DNA of 64,000 nucleotides from Clostridia bacterium (lineage in GTDB: Bacteria; Bacillota; DSM-521; Neomoorellales; Neomoorellaceae), in NCBI GenBank assembly GCA_030445865.1, contig JASUSV010000001.1, positions 62,001 through 126,000 of the forward strand, in the 5' to 3' direction. A program made the translations under genes and the position numbers. A model generated the notes under the pieces. The model saw only the letters and a list, made by a program, of their open reading frames with translations, did not search any database and was not told where the DNA came from. Positions 49,781 to 59,493 of the stretch are shown here, one piece after another. Numbering within the stretch: the first letter of the stretch is position 1; every line of letters begins with the position of its first letter.

Positions 49781-50234
49781 GCAATTCAGCAAAAAATTTT
49801 TTTAGGATCCCCCGGCATTCATCTTCTAGCACACCGGCGATAACTTCGACCCGGTGGTTGAAGCGGGGGTTATCTACCAGATTTAGAACGGAATCTACAG
49901 CCCCGGCCCTGGGATCCGGCGCACCGTAGACCAGGCGGCTGATCCGGGCCTGTACTATGGCTCCGGCGCACATAGGGCACGGCTCCAGGGTAACATAAAG
50001 GGTAACGCCATTTAACCTCCAACCGCCCCTAAATGCAGCCGCTTCCCGCAGCACCAGTATCTCCGCATGGGCCGTGGGGTCCTGCCAGCTTTCCAGCCGG
50101 TTGTGCCCGCGGGCGATAATCACTCCTTCGTATACCGCTACCGCACCTACGGGAACCTCGCCCTGCACATAGGCCTCCTCAGCCTCCTGCAGGGCCACAC
50201 GCATAAAATACTCGTGCCCTCTCGCAGATTCCAA
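49767..50234 (-). CDS. tadA: tRNA-adenosine(34) deaminase
   Basis: About 155 residues. Zinc deaminase motifs TAHAEILVLREAA (HAE) and TLEPCPMCAGAIVQARI (PCxxC) are intact; FMRVALQEAEEAYVQGEVPV is the usual N-terminus. It converts A34 to inosine in tRNA-Arg(ACG), whose gene lies 135 bases upstream in the same cluster. The TTG at 50234 with GGGG upstream is preferred; the open frame extends through a tRNA gene to 50306, which is not credible. Its 3' end runs 14 bases into tRNA-Ser(CGA). Confidence 0.93.
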   Translation of the reverse strand: MESARGHEYFMRVALQEAEEAYVQGEVPVGAVAVYEGVIIARGHNRLESWQDPTAHAEILVLREAAAFRGGWRLNGVTLYVTLEPCPMCAGAIVQARISRLVYGAPDPRAGAVDSVLNLVDNPRFNHRVEVIAGVLEDECRGILKKFFAELRRDG

Positions 50235-50273
50235 ACTTCTACCCCAGTATAAAATCACGTAATTCTTTGTAAA

Positions 50274-50350
50274 TGGTGCGCCCGGAGGGACTCGAACCCC
50301 CGACACGCGGTTTAGGAAACCGCTGCTCTATCCACCTGAGCTACGGACGC
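50274..50350 (-). tRNA. tRNA-Arg(CCT)
   Basis: 77 nt with encoded CCA. Acceptor GCGTCCG / CGGGCGC, anticodon loop TTCCTAA. Reads AGG. Confidence 0.93.
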
Positions 50351-50368
50351 AGACAATATAAATAAAAA

Positions 50369-50445
50369 TGGCGCGCCCGGAGGGACTCGAACCCCCAACC
50401 ACCTGGTTCGTAGCCAGTTACTCTATCCTGTTGAGCTACGGGCGC
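50369..50445 (-). tRNA. tRNA-Arg(ACG)
   Basis: 77 nt with encoded CCA. Acceptor GCGCCCG / CGGGCGC, anticodon loop CTACGAA. A34 is the substrate of TadA, encoded just downstream. Reads CGU, CGC and CGA as ICG. Confidence 0.93.
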
Positions 50446-50495
50446 AAAGTGGCAGCCTGTTTAAAACGGCTGGAATTATATTTTATTTATTATAA

Positions 50496-50591
50496 TGGCG
50501 GAGAGAGTGGGATTCGAACCCACGGTACAGGCTTAACACCTGTACAATCGCTTAGCAGGCGACCGCCTTCGACCTACTCGGCCATCTCTCC
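50496..50591 (-). tRNA. tRNA-Ser(GCT)
   Basis: 96 nt with encoded CCA, anticodon loop CTGCTAA, long variable arm. Reads AGU and AGC. Confidence 0.94.
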
Positions 50592-50603
50592 ACGCTCACT
50601 TAC

Positions 50604-50693
50604 TGGCGGAGGGGGTGGGATTCGAACCCACGGTGCCTGGAAGGCATCACTGGTTTTCAAGACCAGCTCCTTAAACCCCTCGGACACCCCTCC
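50604..50693 (-). tRNA. tRNA-Ser(TGA)
   Basis: 90 nt with encoded CCA, anticodon loop CTTGAAA, long variable arm. Reads UCA. First tRNA after the cluster promoter. Confidence 0.95.
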
Positions 50694-50713
50694 AGTTTTA
50701 CCAGGGCAGTTTG

Positions 50714-50743
50714 AGTATAGCACAAAGCTGTTGTTTCTGTCAA
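50714..50743 (-). promoter_or_regulatory. Strong sigma-A promoter of the tRNA / tadA cluster
   Basis: TTGACA, 18 bases, TATACT, about 14 bases before the predicted transcript start and 21 before the first tRNA. Confidence 0.88.
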
Positions 50744-50897
50744 CTTGATGTAAAACGCCGCACCAGATCCAATACGGTTAAGAAGAGCTTTTTTATCGTA
50801 TATGAACTATAGCCCCTAAAATCGGACTTGCTTTAAAGCATAAAATACCACAAAATTCCTCTTGTATAAAAGTTTAAATTTTTAGGAGGTCAAACCC

Positions 50898-52007
50898 TTG
50901 AACGATAACCGCATATTATTTCTCTTTAACGCTCTGCCGCCCTCGAAAAGGAGCGGCGTTTTTAGCGAATGCCTATCCTGGCACACGGTGCGTCGGATAT
51001 ACCGCGCCTTACTGGAAGGCCAAAACGAAGTTTATACCTTAAATTTACGAAGTCCGGAACAATTGGCCGGAGCCTTAAAGCGCCTGCCTACGCCCAGCCT
51101 GGCCTTCATCCTAGCCGAAGGCCTTTTAGAACAGCCCCGCACTCTTTACGATGGCAGCGGGGCAGCCCTGGTACGGTCCTTGCTGGGGCAATACGGTATC
51201 CCCTGTAGCCATTCGCCTGTAGCCAGCATGGAGATCTGCCGCCATAAAAGCCTCACTTATATCAGGCTGGCAAGTAGGGGGATACCCGTACCGCCTCATC
51301 AACTGCTTGATCCCTCCCAGACAAATCTTTTCGCCCAAGCGAAGAAGGCAGCTAAAGAACTCGGCTTCCCCCTCTTTGTCAAGCCCAACGGCGGCGGCAA
51401 CAGCCTGGGCATCGACAGGGATTCCCTTGTCCCAAACTACCATCAGTTGCATAATAAAATTCAGGCCATTTTAAATACCCTGGGGGAAGTCCCTGTATTA
51501 GCAGAACAGTATCTCCCTGGACCCGAATATACCGTAGGCATCATCGGGCCGAACCCTCTCTACGTCCTGCCTCCTCTGGCCTTCCCTGCCGGCGTCATCC
51601 GGTCGCTAGAAGTAAAAAAAGAATCCAAAACCAGCCCACCGGCGGTCATCGGTCTTAAGGATAGGCATTACGAACTTTTGGGATCTCTGGCTCTTAAAAC
51701 CTTCCGGGCTGTCAACGCCTGCGATGTTCTGCGTATTGATCTGCGCGAAGATGCGGCCGGCAACCTCTATGTAATTGACGTAAACGGTACCCCTTCTTTA
51801 AACCCCACTGCCTCCCTTATCCTTATGGCAGAGTATTTAAATATAAGTTATACCCAAATTATTAACCTCATACTTTACTACAGTCTGACGCGCCACGGGC
51901 TAAAACCCAGCGCCAGGATGCAGGAACTCCTGATTAAACCTTTTAGCCTCCTGGAACCCTATGGTTGGGAAGTAGAAAATATTCCCGCTTTTTCTTTCCA
52001 GAGCTAG
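50898..52007 (+). CDS. ATP-grasp ligase, D-Ala-D-Ala ligase-like
   Basis: 369 residues. ATP-grasp fold: KSLTYIRLASRGIPVPPHQL, LGFPLFVKPNGGGNSLGIDR, VLAEQYLPGPEYTVGIIG and the metal site LYVIDVNGTPSLNPT. The layout is that of D-alanine-D-alanine ligase, but spacing and N-terminus differ from Ddl (no clear Ddl N-terminal signature), and a cell-wall gene context is missing. Substrate therefore open: a dipeptide or an amino acid-like ligase. TTG start with AGGAGGT 7 bases upstream. Confidence 0.8.
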   Translation: MNDNRILFLFNALPPSKRSGVFSECLSWHTVRRIYRALLEGQNEVYTLNLRSPEQLAGALKRLPTPSLAFILAEGLLEQPRTLYDGSGAALVRSLLGQYGIPCSHSPVASMEICRHKSLTYIRLASRGIPVPPHQLLDPSQTNLFAQAKKAAKELGFPLFVKPNGGGNSLGIDRDSLVPNYHQLHNKIQAILNTLGEVPVLAEQYLPGPEYTVGIIGPNPLYVLPPLAFPAGVIRSLEVKKESKTSPPAVIGLKDRHYELLGSLALKTFRAVNACDVLRIDLREDAAGNLYVIDVNGTPSLNPTASLILMAEYLNISYTQIINLILYYSLTRHGLKPSARMQELLIKPFSLLEPYGWEVENIPAFSFQS

Positions 52008-52019
52008 GCGAAAATAAAA

Positions 52020-52046
52020 CCCCCTGATTAAAAATTAATCAGGGGG
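52020..52046 (-). terminator. Terminator of the DoxX gene, probably bidirectional
   Basis: Perfect 11-bp stem CCCCCTGATTA / TAATCAGGGGG; minus-strand tail TTTTATTTT. Lies between convergent genes. Confidence 0.88.
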
Positions 52047-52069
52047 TGACAATCAATGGTGATTTTCCA

Positions 52070-52606
52070 TCATACTATGCCCGTTGCGGATTCATCTGCT
52101 CGCTCTCTTTTTAATAAATTTTTTTTCTTAAGCACAAACTTAATAATAAGATTATCTAAGCCGTAATAGTACGCTCCGGCACCGGCCACGAGAAGCAAGA
52201 TGGCCGCCGTATAAAGAACCGGATTGGTACTGGCCGTTCCTGCCAGCATAAAGTTAAGATTCATAAAGGCGCCCGTAATCAAGGCGAAGACGGTTGCGGC
52301 GCCGAGTATGAGGGCGATTCCCGTGGCAATTTCACCGAAAATTACTAGCTTGCTAAACCAGGTATAATGTCCGCCATTCAGTAAACCTTCGATAAAACTC
52401 TGGTACCAACCATACTTAATGGCAGGCGTAGAATTGGGCAACGCTCCCACAGCCTTGGCCCAATAACCTTTAAGGGCCAGGCCTCCGTCTATCCACTTGG
52501 GGTCGGTTATTTTGTGCAAACCGGCATTCAGCCACTGCCAGCCTAGCCAGATACGTAAAAGAGTCCAGATAAGATTTAGCCTGGAATCTCGTAATAATTT
52601 TAACAT
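52070..52606 (-). CDS. DoxX-family membrane protein
   Basis: About 178 residues with four hydrophobic helices. WTLLRIWLGWQWLNAGLHKI and SKLVIFGEIATGIALILGAA are the DoxX hallmarks, and AFMNLNFMLAGTASTNPVLY follows. The ATG at 52606 behind AGGAGGGTGAAGGGG is preferred. DoxX proteins take part in thiol or quinone redox chemistry in some bacteria; function here unknown. Immediately follows the membrane sensor gene on the strand. Confidence 0.85.
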   Translation of the reverse strand: MLKLLRDSRLNLIWTLLRIWLGWQWLNAGLHKITDPKWIDGGLALKGYWAKAVGALPNSTPAIKYGWYQSFIEGLLNGGHYTWFSKLVIFGEIATGIALILGAATVFALITGAFMNLNFMLAGTASTNPVLYTAAILLLVAGAGAYYYGLDNLIIKFVLKKKNLLKRERADESATGIV

Positions 52607-52713
52607 CCCCTTCACCCTCCTTTTTGTGTTAACATTCTCTAACTTTACTATAAACACTCAAGGAGGTGGTCGGGAATCGGTTGAAATCCTTATTTTTATC
52701 TAGGTTCTACAAC

Positions 52714-53400
52714 TTAATCTGGCTGTCCGATCTTCATAAAACCCTTGATAATGTTCGCTGGGAAAAATTTTGCCGGCGGCACTACCAGCCCGCCAGCAAA
52801 AGCATAAAGAAGAAAAACCAGGGTTCCGCCAATCAGGTTACGCTCTATTTTTACATCGTTTAGTTTTCTCACTTCCTCCCGCTGCACCCAAAGGCCCCAA
52901 GAACTTAAAAGGGCGCCCGGAAAAGCCAAAACATAACGCGACCAAATCTCAGCGTAGGTTAGCCATGCCTGCGGATTTCCGGTGCTCCTCGCAAACAAAC
53001 TAAAAAGAAGGTAGATCCAGAATGAAAGGGCGGCCCAGGGTAGATAAGGAAGCCATTTATTTACTGCCGGCCTGTTGCCGGAAAGCGAGCTGCCAAAAGA
53101 AAAAAGGAAGGCAAAAGAAATGGAGATAAGGAAGGCGTGTCCCCCACCCAAAACAGAACCCCGCAGGGTTTGCCAGCCCCCGGTCTCGAGTCCGGGCGAG
53201 AGGAAAATATAAGCCCATTCGGCTATGCCGTGAAGCAAGCCAAAACCCGAAAGCAACCGCAAATGCCGGCCTAACGGCAAACTACTCGGCCGCCAGGCCC
53301 TCAAAGCAATGCTGAAACCCATGAGGAAAAAGGCTAAACCATAGATAAAGAAAACTAAAAACCAATTTCGACCGAGAAAGGCTTGTATGGCTGCTGGCAG
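52714..53400 (-). CDS. Membrane-embedded sensor domain without output domain (truncated histidine kinase-like)
   Basis: About 228 residues in six to seven hydrophobic helices: NWFLVFFIYGLAFFLMGFS, FGLLHGIAEWAYIFL, RYVLAFPGALLSSWGLWV, LIGGTLVFLLYAFAGGLVVP. It resembles the N-terminal membrane sensor of a group of Firmicute histidine kinases (LRAWRPSSLPLGRHL is typical), but ends at residue about 228 with no kinase. The likely start is CTG at 53400, with AGGGGAGGG upstream and 12 bases past the serS stop; the first ATG (53322) would delete the first helix. Function unknown; truncation suspected. Confidence 0.7.
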   Translation of the reverse strand: MPAAIQAFLGRNWFLVFFIYGLAFFLMGFSIALRAWRPSSLPLGRHLRLLSGFGLLHGIAEWAYIFLSPGLETGGWQTLRGSVLGGGHAFLISISFAFLFSFGSSLSGNRPAVNKWLPYLPWAALSFWIYLLFSLFARSTGNPQAWLTYAEIWSRYVLAFPGALLSSWGLWVQREEVRKLNDVKIERNLIGGTLVFLLYAFAGGLVVPPAKFFPANIIKGFMKIGQPD

Positions 53401-53415
53401 TCTAAGCCCTCCCCT

Positions 53416-54696
<1,281 letters not shown>

Positions 54697-54722
54697 TCAC
54701 CCTTTTTAACTCCTAGTATTAC

Positions 54723-56297
54723 CTAAATATGGACGTAATGTACATCCAGGACACCGTCAATTTGCCGAATTTCGTTTAAAACTTCCGGCGGCACTTCTTC
54801 GTCTATATTCAAGACCATAACCGCTTCCCCCCCTATCACTTGTCGGCCAACCTGCATGGCAGCGATATTTATGCCGTGAGCGCCGATAGCCAGGCCTACG
54901 GGCCCGATAATACGAGGCCGATCGATATGCGGTACCACCAGCAAATGGCCTTGAGGGACAGCATCAATGGCATAGCCGTTTAAACGTACCAGCCGCGGTT
55001 CATTACTTACCGTAACCGTTCCGGCCAAAGAAGTAGGTTTCGGGCCGTTGGTGGCTACGGTAATCAGGTTGGTGTAATACTCCATTTCTCTTGATTTATA
55101 CTCGCGCACCTTTATACCGCGCTGGCGGGCTATAACCGGAGCATTTACGTAGTTCACGGTATCCGGTAAGAGGGGTTTTAAAAATCCTTTTAAAAAAGTA
55201 TTGGTTACTACGGAAAGATCAAACTGGGCCAGTTCGCCGGTATAGCGCAGTTCGATCTCGCGAACCGGGCCATCTAGTAACTGGGCCAGAAACTTGCCCA
55301 AGCGCTCGGCCAGATCCAGGTAAGGCTTTAAAACCGGGGCGAGTTCTTCGCGTAAAACAGGGATGTTAACGGCATTATGCACCGGTTGGCCCTGGGCGTA
55401 GCGAATAAAATCCTGGGCCACTTCAATAGCTACGGCTACCTGGGCTTCTTCCGTAGAAGCTCCAAGGTGGGGCGTGACAATAACTGTTTCCAGCTCAAAA
55501 AGAGGGCTTTCGGTTATAGGCTCCTTTTCAAATACATCCAGCGCCGCCCCTGCCAGGCGCCCTTCCTTTAAAGCCTGGTAAAGCGCCGCCTCGTCCACCA
55601 GACCGCCGCGAGCGATATTTAAAAGGCGGGCGCCGGGTTTCATGATTTTAATCGTCTCGCTGTTTATAATGTAGCGGGTTTCCGGCACCAGGGGAACGTG
55701 CAGGGTTAAAAAGTCGGCGCCGGAAAGGACCTCCTCCAGAGAGCCCAAGACGACGCCCAGCCGTGCTGCGTGCTCTTCGGAAATATAAGGATCGTAACCC
55801 CGCACCTCCATGCCCATAGCCCTAGCCCGCTTGGCTACCTCGCTGCCGATTTTACCTAAGCCGATAATGCCCAGCGTCTTGCCGCGCAGCTCAATGCCGG
55901 TAAACTTATTCTTTTCCCAGCGCCCCTGTTTTAAGGTCTGGTTCGCCTGGGGAATATTACGGGCCAGCGCCAGGAGCATTCCGATAGTATGTTCTGCAGC
56001 CGCTATGGTATTTCCTTCCGGCGCGTTCACCACAATTATACCGCGTTCGGTGGCCGCCTCCACATCGATATTATCGGTACCAACCCCGGCGCGGCCGATA
56101 ATTTTAAGCCGCCGCCCCGCCTCGATGACCTCACGGGTTACCTTGGTGGCGCTGCGGACGATAAGGCCTTCAAAACCGCCAACAACCTCCAACAATTCTT
56201 CTTTTGCCATCTTGGCGCGAACTTCAACTTCCACCCCTGACTGGCGTAAAAGTTCCACGCCTTCTTGAGAGACGTTATCTAAAATTAAAACGCGCAT
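54723..56297 (-). CDS. serA: D-3-phosphoglycerate dehydrogenase
   Basis: 524 residues, long form. NAD site GLGKIGSEVAKRARAMGM, catalytic Arg/Glu/His in NIARGGLVDE, EKEPI and VTPHLGASTEEAQ; a regulatory domain (about 320-445, allosteric-substrate-binding type) and a C-terminal ACT domain (VVPHIDRPRIIGPV to the end, serine feedback). First enzyme of serine synthesis, between the aminotransferase and serS genes and probably under the same T-box. Confidence 0.96.
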   Translation of the reverse strand: MRVLILDNVSQEGVELLRQSGVEVEVRAKMAKEELLEVVGGFEGLIVRSATKVTREVIEAGRRLKIIGRAGVGTDNIDVEAATERGIIVVNAPEGNTIAAAEHTIGMLLALARNIPQANQTLKQGRWEKNKFTGIELRGKTLGIIGLGKIGSEVAKRARAMGMEVRGYDPYISEEHAARLGVVLGSLEEVLSGADFLTLHVPLVPETRYIINSETIKIMKPGARLLNIARGGLVDEAALYQALKEGRLAGAALDVFEKEPITESPLFELETVIVTPHLGASTEEAQVAVAIEVAQDFIRYAQGQPVHNAVNIPVLREELAPVLKPYLDLAERLGKFLAQLLDGPVREIELRYTGELAQFDLSVVTNTFLKGFLKPLLPDTVNYVNAPVIARQRGIKVREYKSREMEYYTNLITVATNGPKPTSLAGTVTVSNEPRLVRLNGYAIDAVPQGHLLVVPHIDRPRIIGPVGLAIGAHGINIAAMQVGRQVIGGEAVMVLNIDEEVPPEVLNEIRQIDGVLDVHYVHI

Positions 56298-56319
56298 AAA
56301 CTCTCCCTCCTCACTACGC

Positions 56320-57474
56320 TTAACCAGTTTTTCGCAAAACTTTCTGAGCTGCCGCTACGGCCACCCCTTCGGCTCGCACCAACCCCAGCTCATCCAATAC
56401 CATTTCTAAGGCTGCCAGCCCGGCCAGAATATCCGTAGGTAAAACGTAACCCAAGTGCCCAATACGGAAAACGCTGTCTTTAACGTCTCCCTGACCGCCG
56501 GCCACAACAACGCCGTATTTTTCCCGCAGAGGAGTGATAATGTCTTTTGGCTTAATTCCCGCCGGCACTTTTACCGCCGTAACCGAAGGCGAAGCCACTT
56601 CATCTGCAGCCAGCAGCTCCAGACCAAGGGCTTTTATCCCGGCCCGTACCATATCGCGCATAAGGGCATGCCGAGCCTGGCTACCGGCAAGGGTTTCTTC
56701 CTGGAGCATTTTTAAAGATTCTCTTAAGCCGAAAAGTAAGGAAACTGCAGGCGTATAGGGAGTCTGGCCTTTATCCTTAGATTTGCGGGCGGCCAGCAAG
56801 TCCAGGTAGTAGCGTTTATTAGCGCATTTCTCGGCCACCCGCCAGGCCCGCTCATTTATACTGAGTACGGCCAACCCCGGCGGCAACATAAGGGCTTTTT
56901 GGGAACCGGCAATGACCACATCTAGGTCCCAGGCATCGGTCTGCAACTCGGCGGCCGCCAGGCCGCTAATGCTGTCTACAATGAGCAGGGCCGGGTGATC
57001 TCCCCGCGCCTGGCTTAAAGCCCGCACGTCGTTAAGTACACCGGTAGAAGTTTCATTGTGTTGAAGTAAAATGGCCTTGATGGTTTTATTTTTGTCCTCT
57101 GCCAACCTTTCGGCCAGCCGGTTCGGGTCGGCGGCCTGCCCGTAAGGAAAGGCCATAATCTCAGCTTCTACCCCAAAAGCCTGGCAGATTTTAATAAAAC
57201 GCCCGCCGAAAGCCCCTATGGTGACGATTAAAGCTTTATCACCCGGTTCCAAAAAATTGGCTACGGCAGCCTCCATACCCCCTGTTCCCGAACAGGTTAG
57301 GACTATTACTTCTCCCTTGGTACAAAAAACTTCCTGTAAGCCCTGGTTCACTTCGGTTAAAAGTTCTTTAAATTCCGGGCCGCGGTGGTTAATGGCCGGA
57401 GCCGCCATGGCCTGCACTATGCGCGGCGGTACTGGTGTAGGACCTGGCAATAAAAGTATCTGTTTGGAAAGCAT
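56320..57474 (-). CDS. Class V aminotransferase (alanine/serine-glyoxylate or phosphoserine type)
   Basis: 384 residues from the ATG at 57474. ILLLPGPTPVPPRIVQAMAA and VLTCSGTGGMEAAV open the fold; the PLP Lys lies in VVIAGSQKALMLPPGLAV and the Asp in LIVDSISGLAA. Such enzymes transaminate alanine, serine or phosphoserine with glyoxylate, pyruvate or 3-phosphohydroxypyruvate. Placed before serA, it likely serves as the serine-pathway transaminase (no serC/serB seen). Controlled by a T-box. GGGGAGG lies 14 bases before the ATG, a long spacing. Confidence 0.88.
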   Translation of the reverse strand: MLSKQILLLPGPTPVPPRIVQAMAAPAINHRGPEFKELLTEVNQGLQEVFCTKGEVIVLTCSGTGGMEAAVANFLEPGDKALIVTIGAFGGRFIKICQAFGVEAEIMAFPYGQAADPNRLAERLAEDKNKTIKAILLQHNETSTGVLNDVRALSQARGDHPALLIVDSISGLAAAELQTDAWDLDVVIAGSQKALMLPPGLAVLSINERAWRVAEKCANKRYYLDLLAARKSKDKGQTPYTPAVSLLFGLRESLKMLQEETLAGSQARHALMRDMVRAGIKALGLELLAADEVASPSVTAVKVPAGIKPKDIITPLREKYGVVVAGGQGDVKDSVFRIGHLGYVLPTDILAGLAALEMVLDELGLVRAEGVAVAAAQKVLRKTG

Positions 57475-57518
57475 ATTTGTTGCTAAAACCTCCCCAAGAT
57501 TTTTTAAGCTAAATAAAA

Positions 57519-57784
57519 AACTCTCGTCCAAACAATACAGGGACGAGAGTTTAACCCGCGGTGCCACCCTTCTTGGCAGGTTAAAAATTACAACCTGCCC
57601 TCTCATGCATGCGTAACGGACATGACCGTCCTGGCTTGCTCCGGCTTTTAAACCGGATTTCTCGCCGGCAGCTCCAAGGTGCCTTTCACCTATAAGGCCA
57701 GCCGGTTTGCACCAACCACCGGCTCTCTTGCCTCTTAGCCCTACAGGCTACTCTCCTCTTCTTCGCCTTTTGCCCTTTAATTTA
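57519..57784 (-). promoter_or_regulatory. T-box riboswitch leader
   Basis: The T-box motif AGGGTGGCACCGCGGGTT is at 57553-57570. Stem I has the AGAGTAG loop-E element and a specifier loop between CCTGTA and TATAGG, reading TGAAAGGCACC. Terminator stem CTCTCGTCC / GGACGAGAG (57521-57549) with T-tail TTTTTTATTT. Specifier most likely GGC (Gly), because the base after it must be A to pair with U33 of the tRNA. Confidence 0.9.
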
Positions 57785-57790
57785 GATGAT

Positions 57791-57819
57791 ATTTTACTAT
57801 GTCCCGTCTCAAAATGCAA
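57791..57819 (-). promoter_or_regulatory. Sigma-A promoter of the T-box unit
   Basis: TTGCAT, 17 bases, TAAAAT on the minus strand, ahead of the leader. Confidence 0.65.
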
Positions 57820-57925
57820 TAGATTTTTTGGGTAGGAATATACATGGTGTAGAATGAATAAAGGTTTGTAATGGGAACCAGCCGTGACCCGATTGTTAAA
57901 ATAAAATATGTTATGAAAATAGAAA

Positions 57926-58516
57926 TTAAACATCAGCTCCGGCCACAGTTTCCAAAAAATAGCGGTGTACACGCAAGTCCGAAGTCAGTTCTGGGTGAAA
58001 GGCGGCGCTAAGCAGCCTTCCCTGCCTCGCCATTACCACTTTCCCCATAAAAGTAGCCAGAGCTTCTGCCGGTGGCTGTACCTCTTCCAGGTAAGGCGCG
58101 CGGATAAATACGCCGGGAAAAGGTTCCGGCCCTAATACCGGAATATCCAACCTGGCTTCAAAGCTATCCACCTGCCGCCCAAAAGCGTTGCGCAAAACGC
58201 TAACCCGCATGAGCCCCAGCCGAGGCTGGTCGCTGCCGATAATATTTTCCGCCAGCAGGACCATACCGGCGCAGGTGCCGAGGATGGGCATTCCCTCCCG
58301 GGCCAGGTTGCAAATAGGATCCAAAAGCTCAAATTCAACTAAAAGCCTGCCGATGGTTGTGCTCTCCCCGCCGGGGATAATCATTGCCTCACATCTTTTT
58401 AGTTCCTGGAGCTTACGGACTTCAAAACCCCTGGCGCCACACAACTCCAACATCTGGATGTGTTCACGAAAGGCCCCCTGCAGGGCCAGAACGCCGACCT
58501 GCTTCAACTTTACCAA
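57926..58516 (-). CDS. pdxT: Pyridoxal 5'-phosphate synthase glutaminase subunit
   Basis: 196 residues. Glutaminase triad: Cys in [12 protein letters not shown], His and Glu in [28 protein letters not shown] and [15 protein letters not shown] are also conserved. It gives ammonia to PdxS. Its start overlaps the pdxS end by 7 bases. Confidence 0.96.
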   Translation of the reverse strand: MVKLKQVGVLALQGAFREHIQMLELCGARGFEVRKLQELKRCEAMIIPGGESTTIGRLLVEFELLDPICNLAREGMPILGTCAGMVLLAENIIGSDQPRLGLMRVSVLRNAFGRQVDSFEARLDIPVLGPEPFPGVFIRAPYLEEVQPPAEALATFMGKVVMARQGRLLSAAFHPELTSDLRVHRYFLETVAGADV

Positions 58517-59400
58517 CCTCGATCCTGCATCCGTTCTTCCGGCCGAATGCTGGATATCTCCAGGCCGGGCATGGGCTCACCCAGGTCGCGAGAAACTTCG
58601 GCTAAGATTTCCGGATCACGATAATGGGTGGTAGCCATAACAATAGCGCGGGCTCGCTTGGCCGGGTTGGCCGATTTAAATATACCAGAACCCACAAAAA
58701 TGCCGTCGGCACCCAGTTGCATCATAAGGGCGGCGTCGGCAGGAGTGGCAATACCGCCGGCAGCAAAGTTGACAACCGGCAGGCGCCCCAACTCCTTCAC
58801 CTGGCGCACCAGCTCATAGGGCGCTTGAATATTTTTGGCAAAAGCCATAAGCTCGTCGTCGGGCATATTCTGTACGCGCCGGATCTCGGCCATAATCAGG
58901 CGCATATGGCGAACGGCCTCCACCACGTTGCCCGTCCCGGCTTCGCCTTTAGTACGGATCATTGCCGCTCCTTCACCAATACGCCTCAAGGCTTCACCTA
59001 AATTGCGGGCTCCGCAGACGAAGGGAACTTTAAATTCGTGTTTATTAATGTGGTGTTCTTCATCCGCCGGGGTCAGCACTTCGCTTTCGTCTATATAATC
59101 AACACCCAGAGCTTCCAAGATCTGGGCCTCAACGAAGTGGCCGATCCTTACTTTGGCCATAACCGGGATGGTCACGGCATCCATAATCTTAAGGATGATG
59201 GAGGGATCGGCCATGCGGGCTACGCCGCCTGCTGCCCTTATATCAGCCGGCACCCGTTCTAAAGCCATAACGGCGCAGGCACCGGCTTCTTCAGCGATTT
59301 TGGCTTGCTCCGGAGTGGTGACGTCCATGATCACGCCGCCTTTAAGCATTTCGGCCAAGCCTTTTTTGACCGTCCAGGTCCCTTTTTCCGCAGCAACCAT
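58510..59400 (-). CDS. pdxS: Pyridoxal 5'-phosphate synthase lyase subunit
   Basis: 296 residues, full length. [60 protein letters not shown] (catalytic Lys), [20 protein letters not shown] and [20 protein letters not shown]. It forms PLP from ribose 5-phosphate, glyceraldehyde 3-phosphate and ammonia; PLP is needed by the neighbouring transaminase and YaaO. Downstream of gyrA with a 93-base gap. Confidence 0.97.
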   Translation of the reverse strand: MVAAEKGTWTVKKGLAEMLKGGVIMDVTTPEQAKIAEEAGACAVMALERVPADIRAAGGVARMADPSIILKIMDAVTIPVMAKVRIGHFVEAQILEALGVDYIDESEVLTPADEEHHINKHEFKVPFVCGARNLGEALRRIGEGAAMIRTKGEAGTGNVVEAVRHMRLIMAEIRRVQNMPDDELMAFAKNIQAPYELVRQVKELGRLPVVNFAAGGIATPADAALMMQLGADGIFVGSGIFKSANPAKRARAIVMATTHYRDPEILAEVSRDLGEPMPGLEISSIRPEERMQDRGW

Positions 59401-59493
59401 GTTTCTCCCCTCCCGACTACGTGTTGATTTTACTACACCGGATATAAAAAAACAACAAACTATTTTTCCCTGGGTTACCCCGCCGGGCTAATT

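Noticed and set aside
49585-50748. Plus-strand open frames with RVGFEPTR-like repeats in the tRNA cluster.
   Set aside because: They are translations of tRNA genes on the opposite strand, a common annotation artefact.
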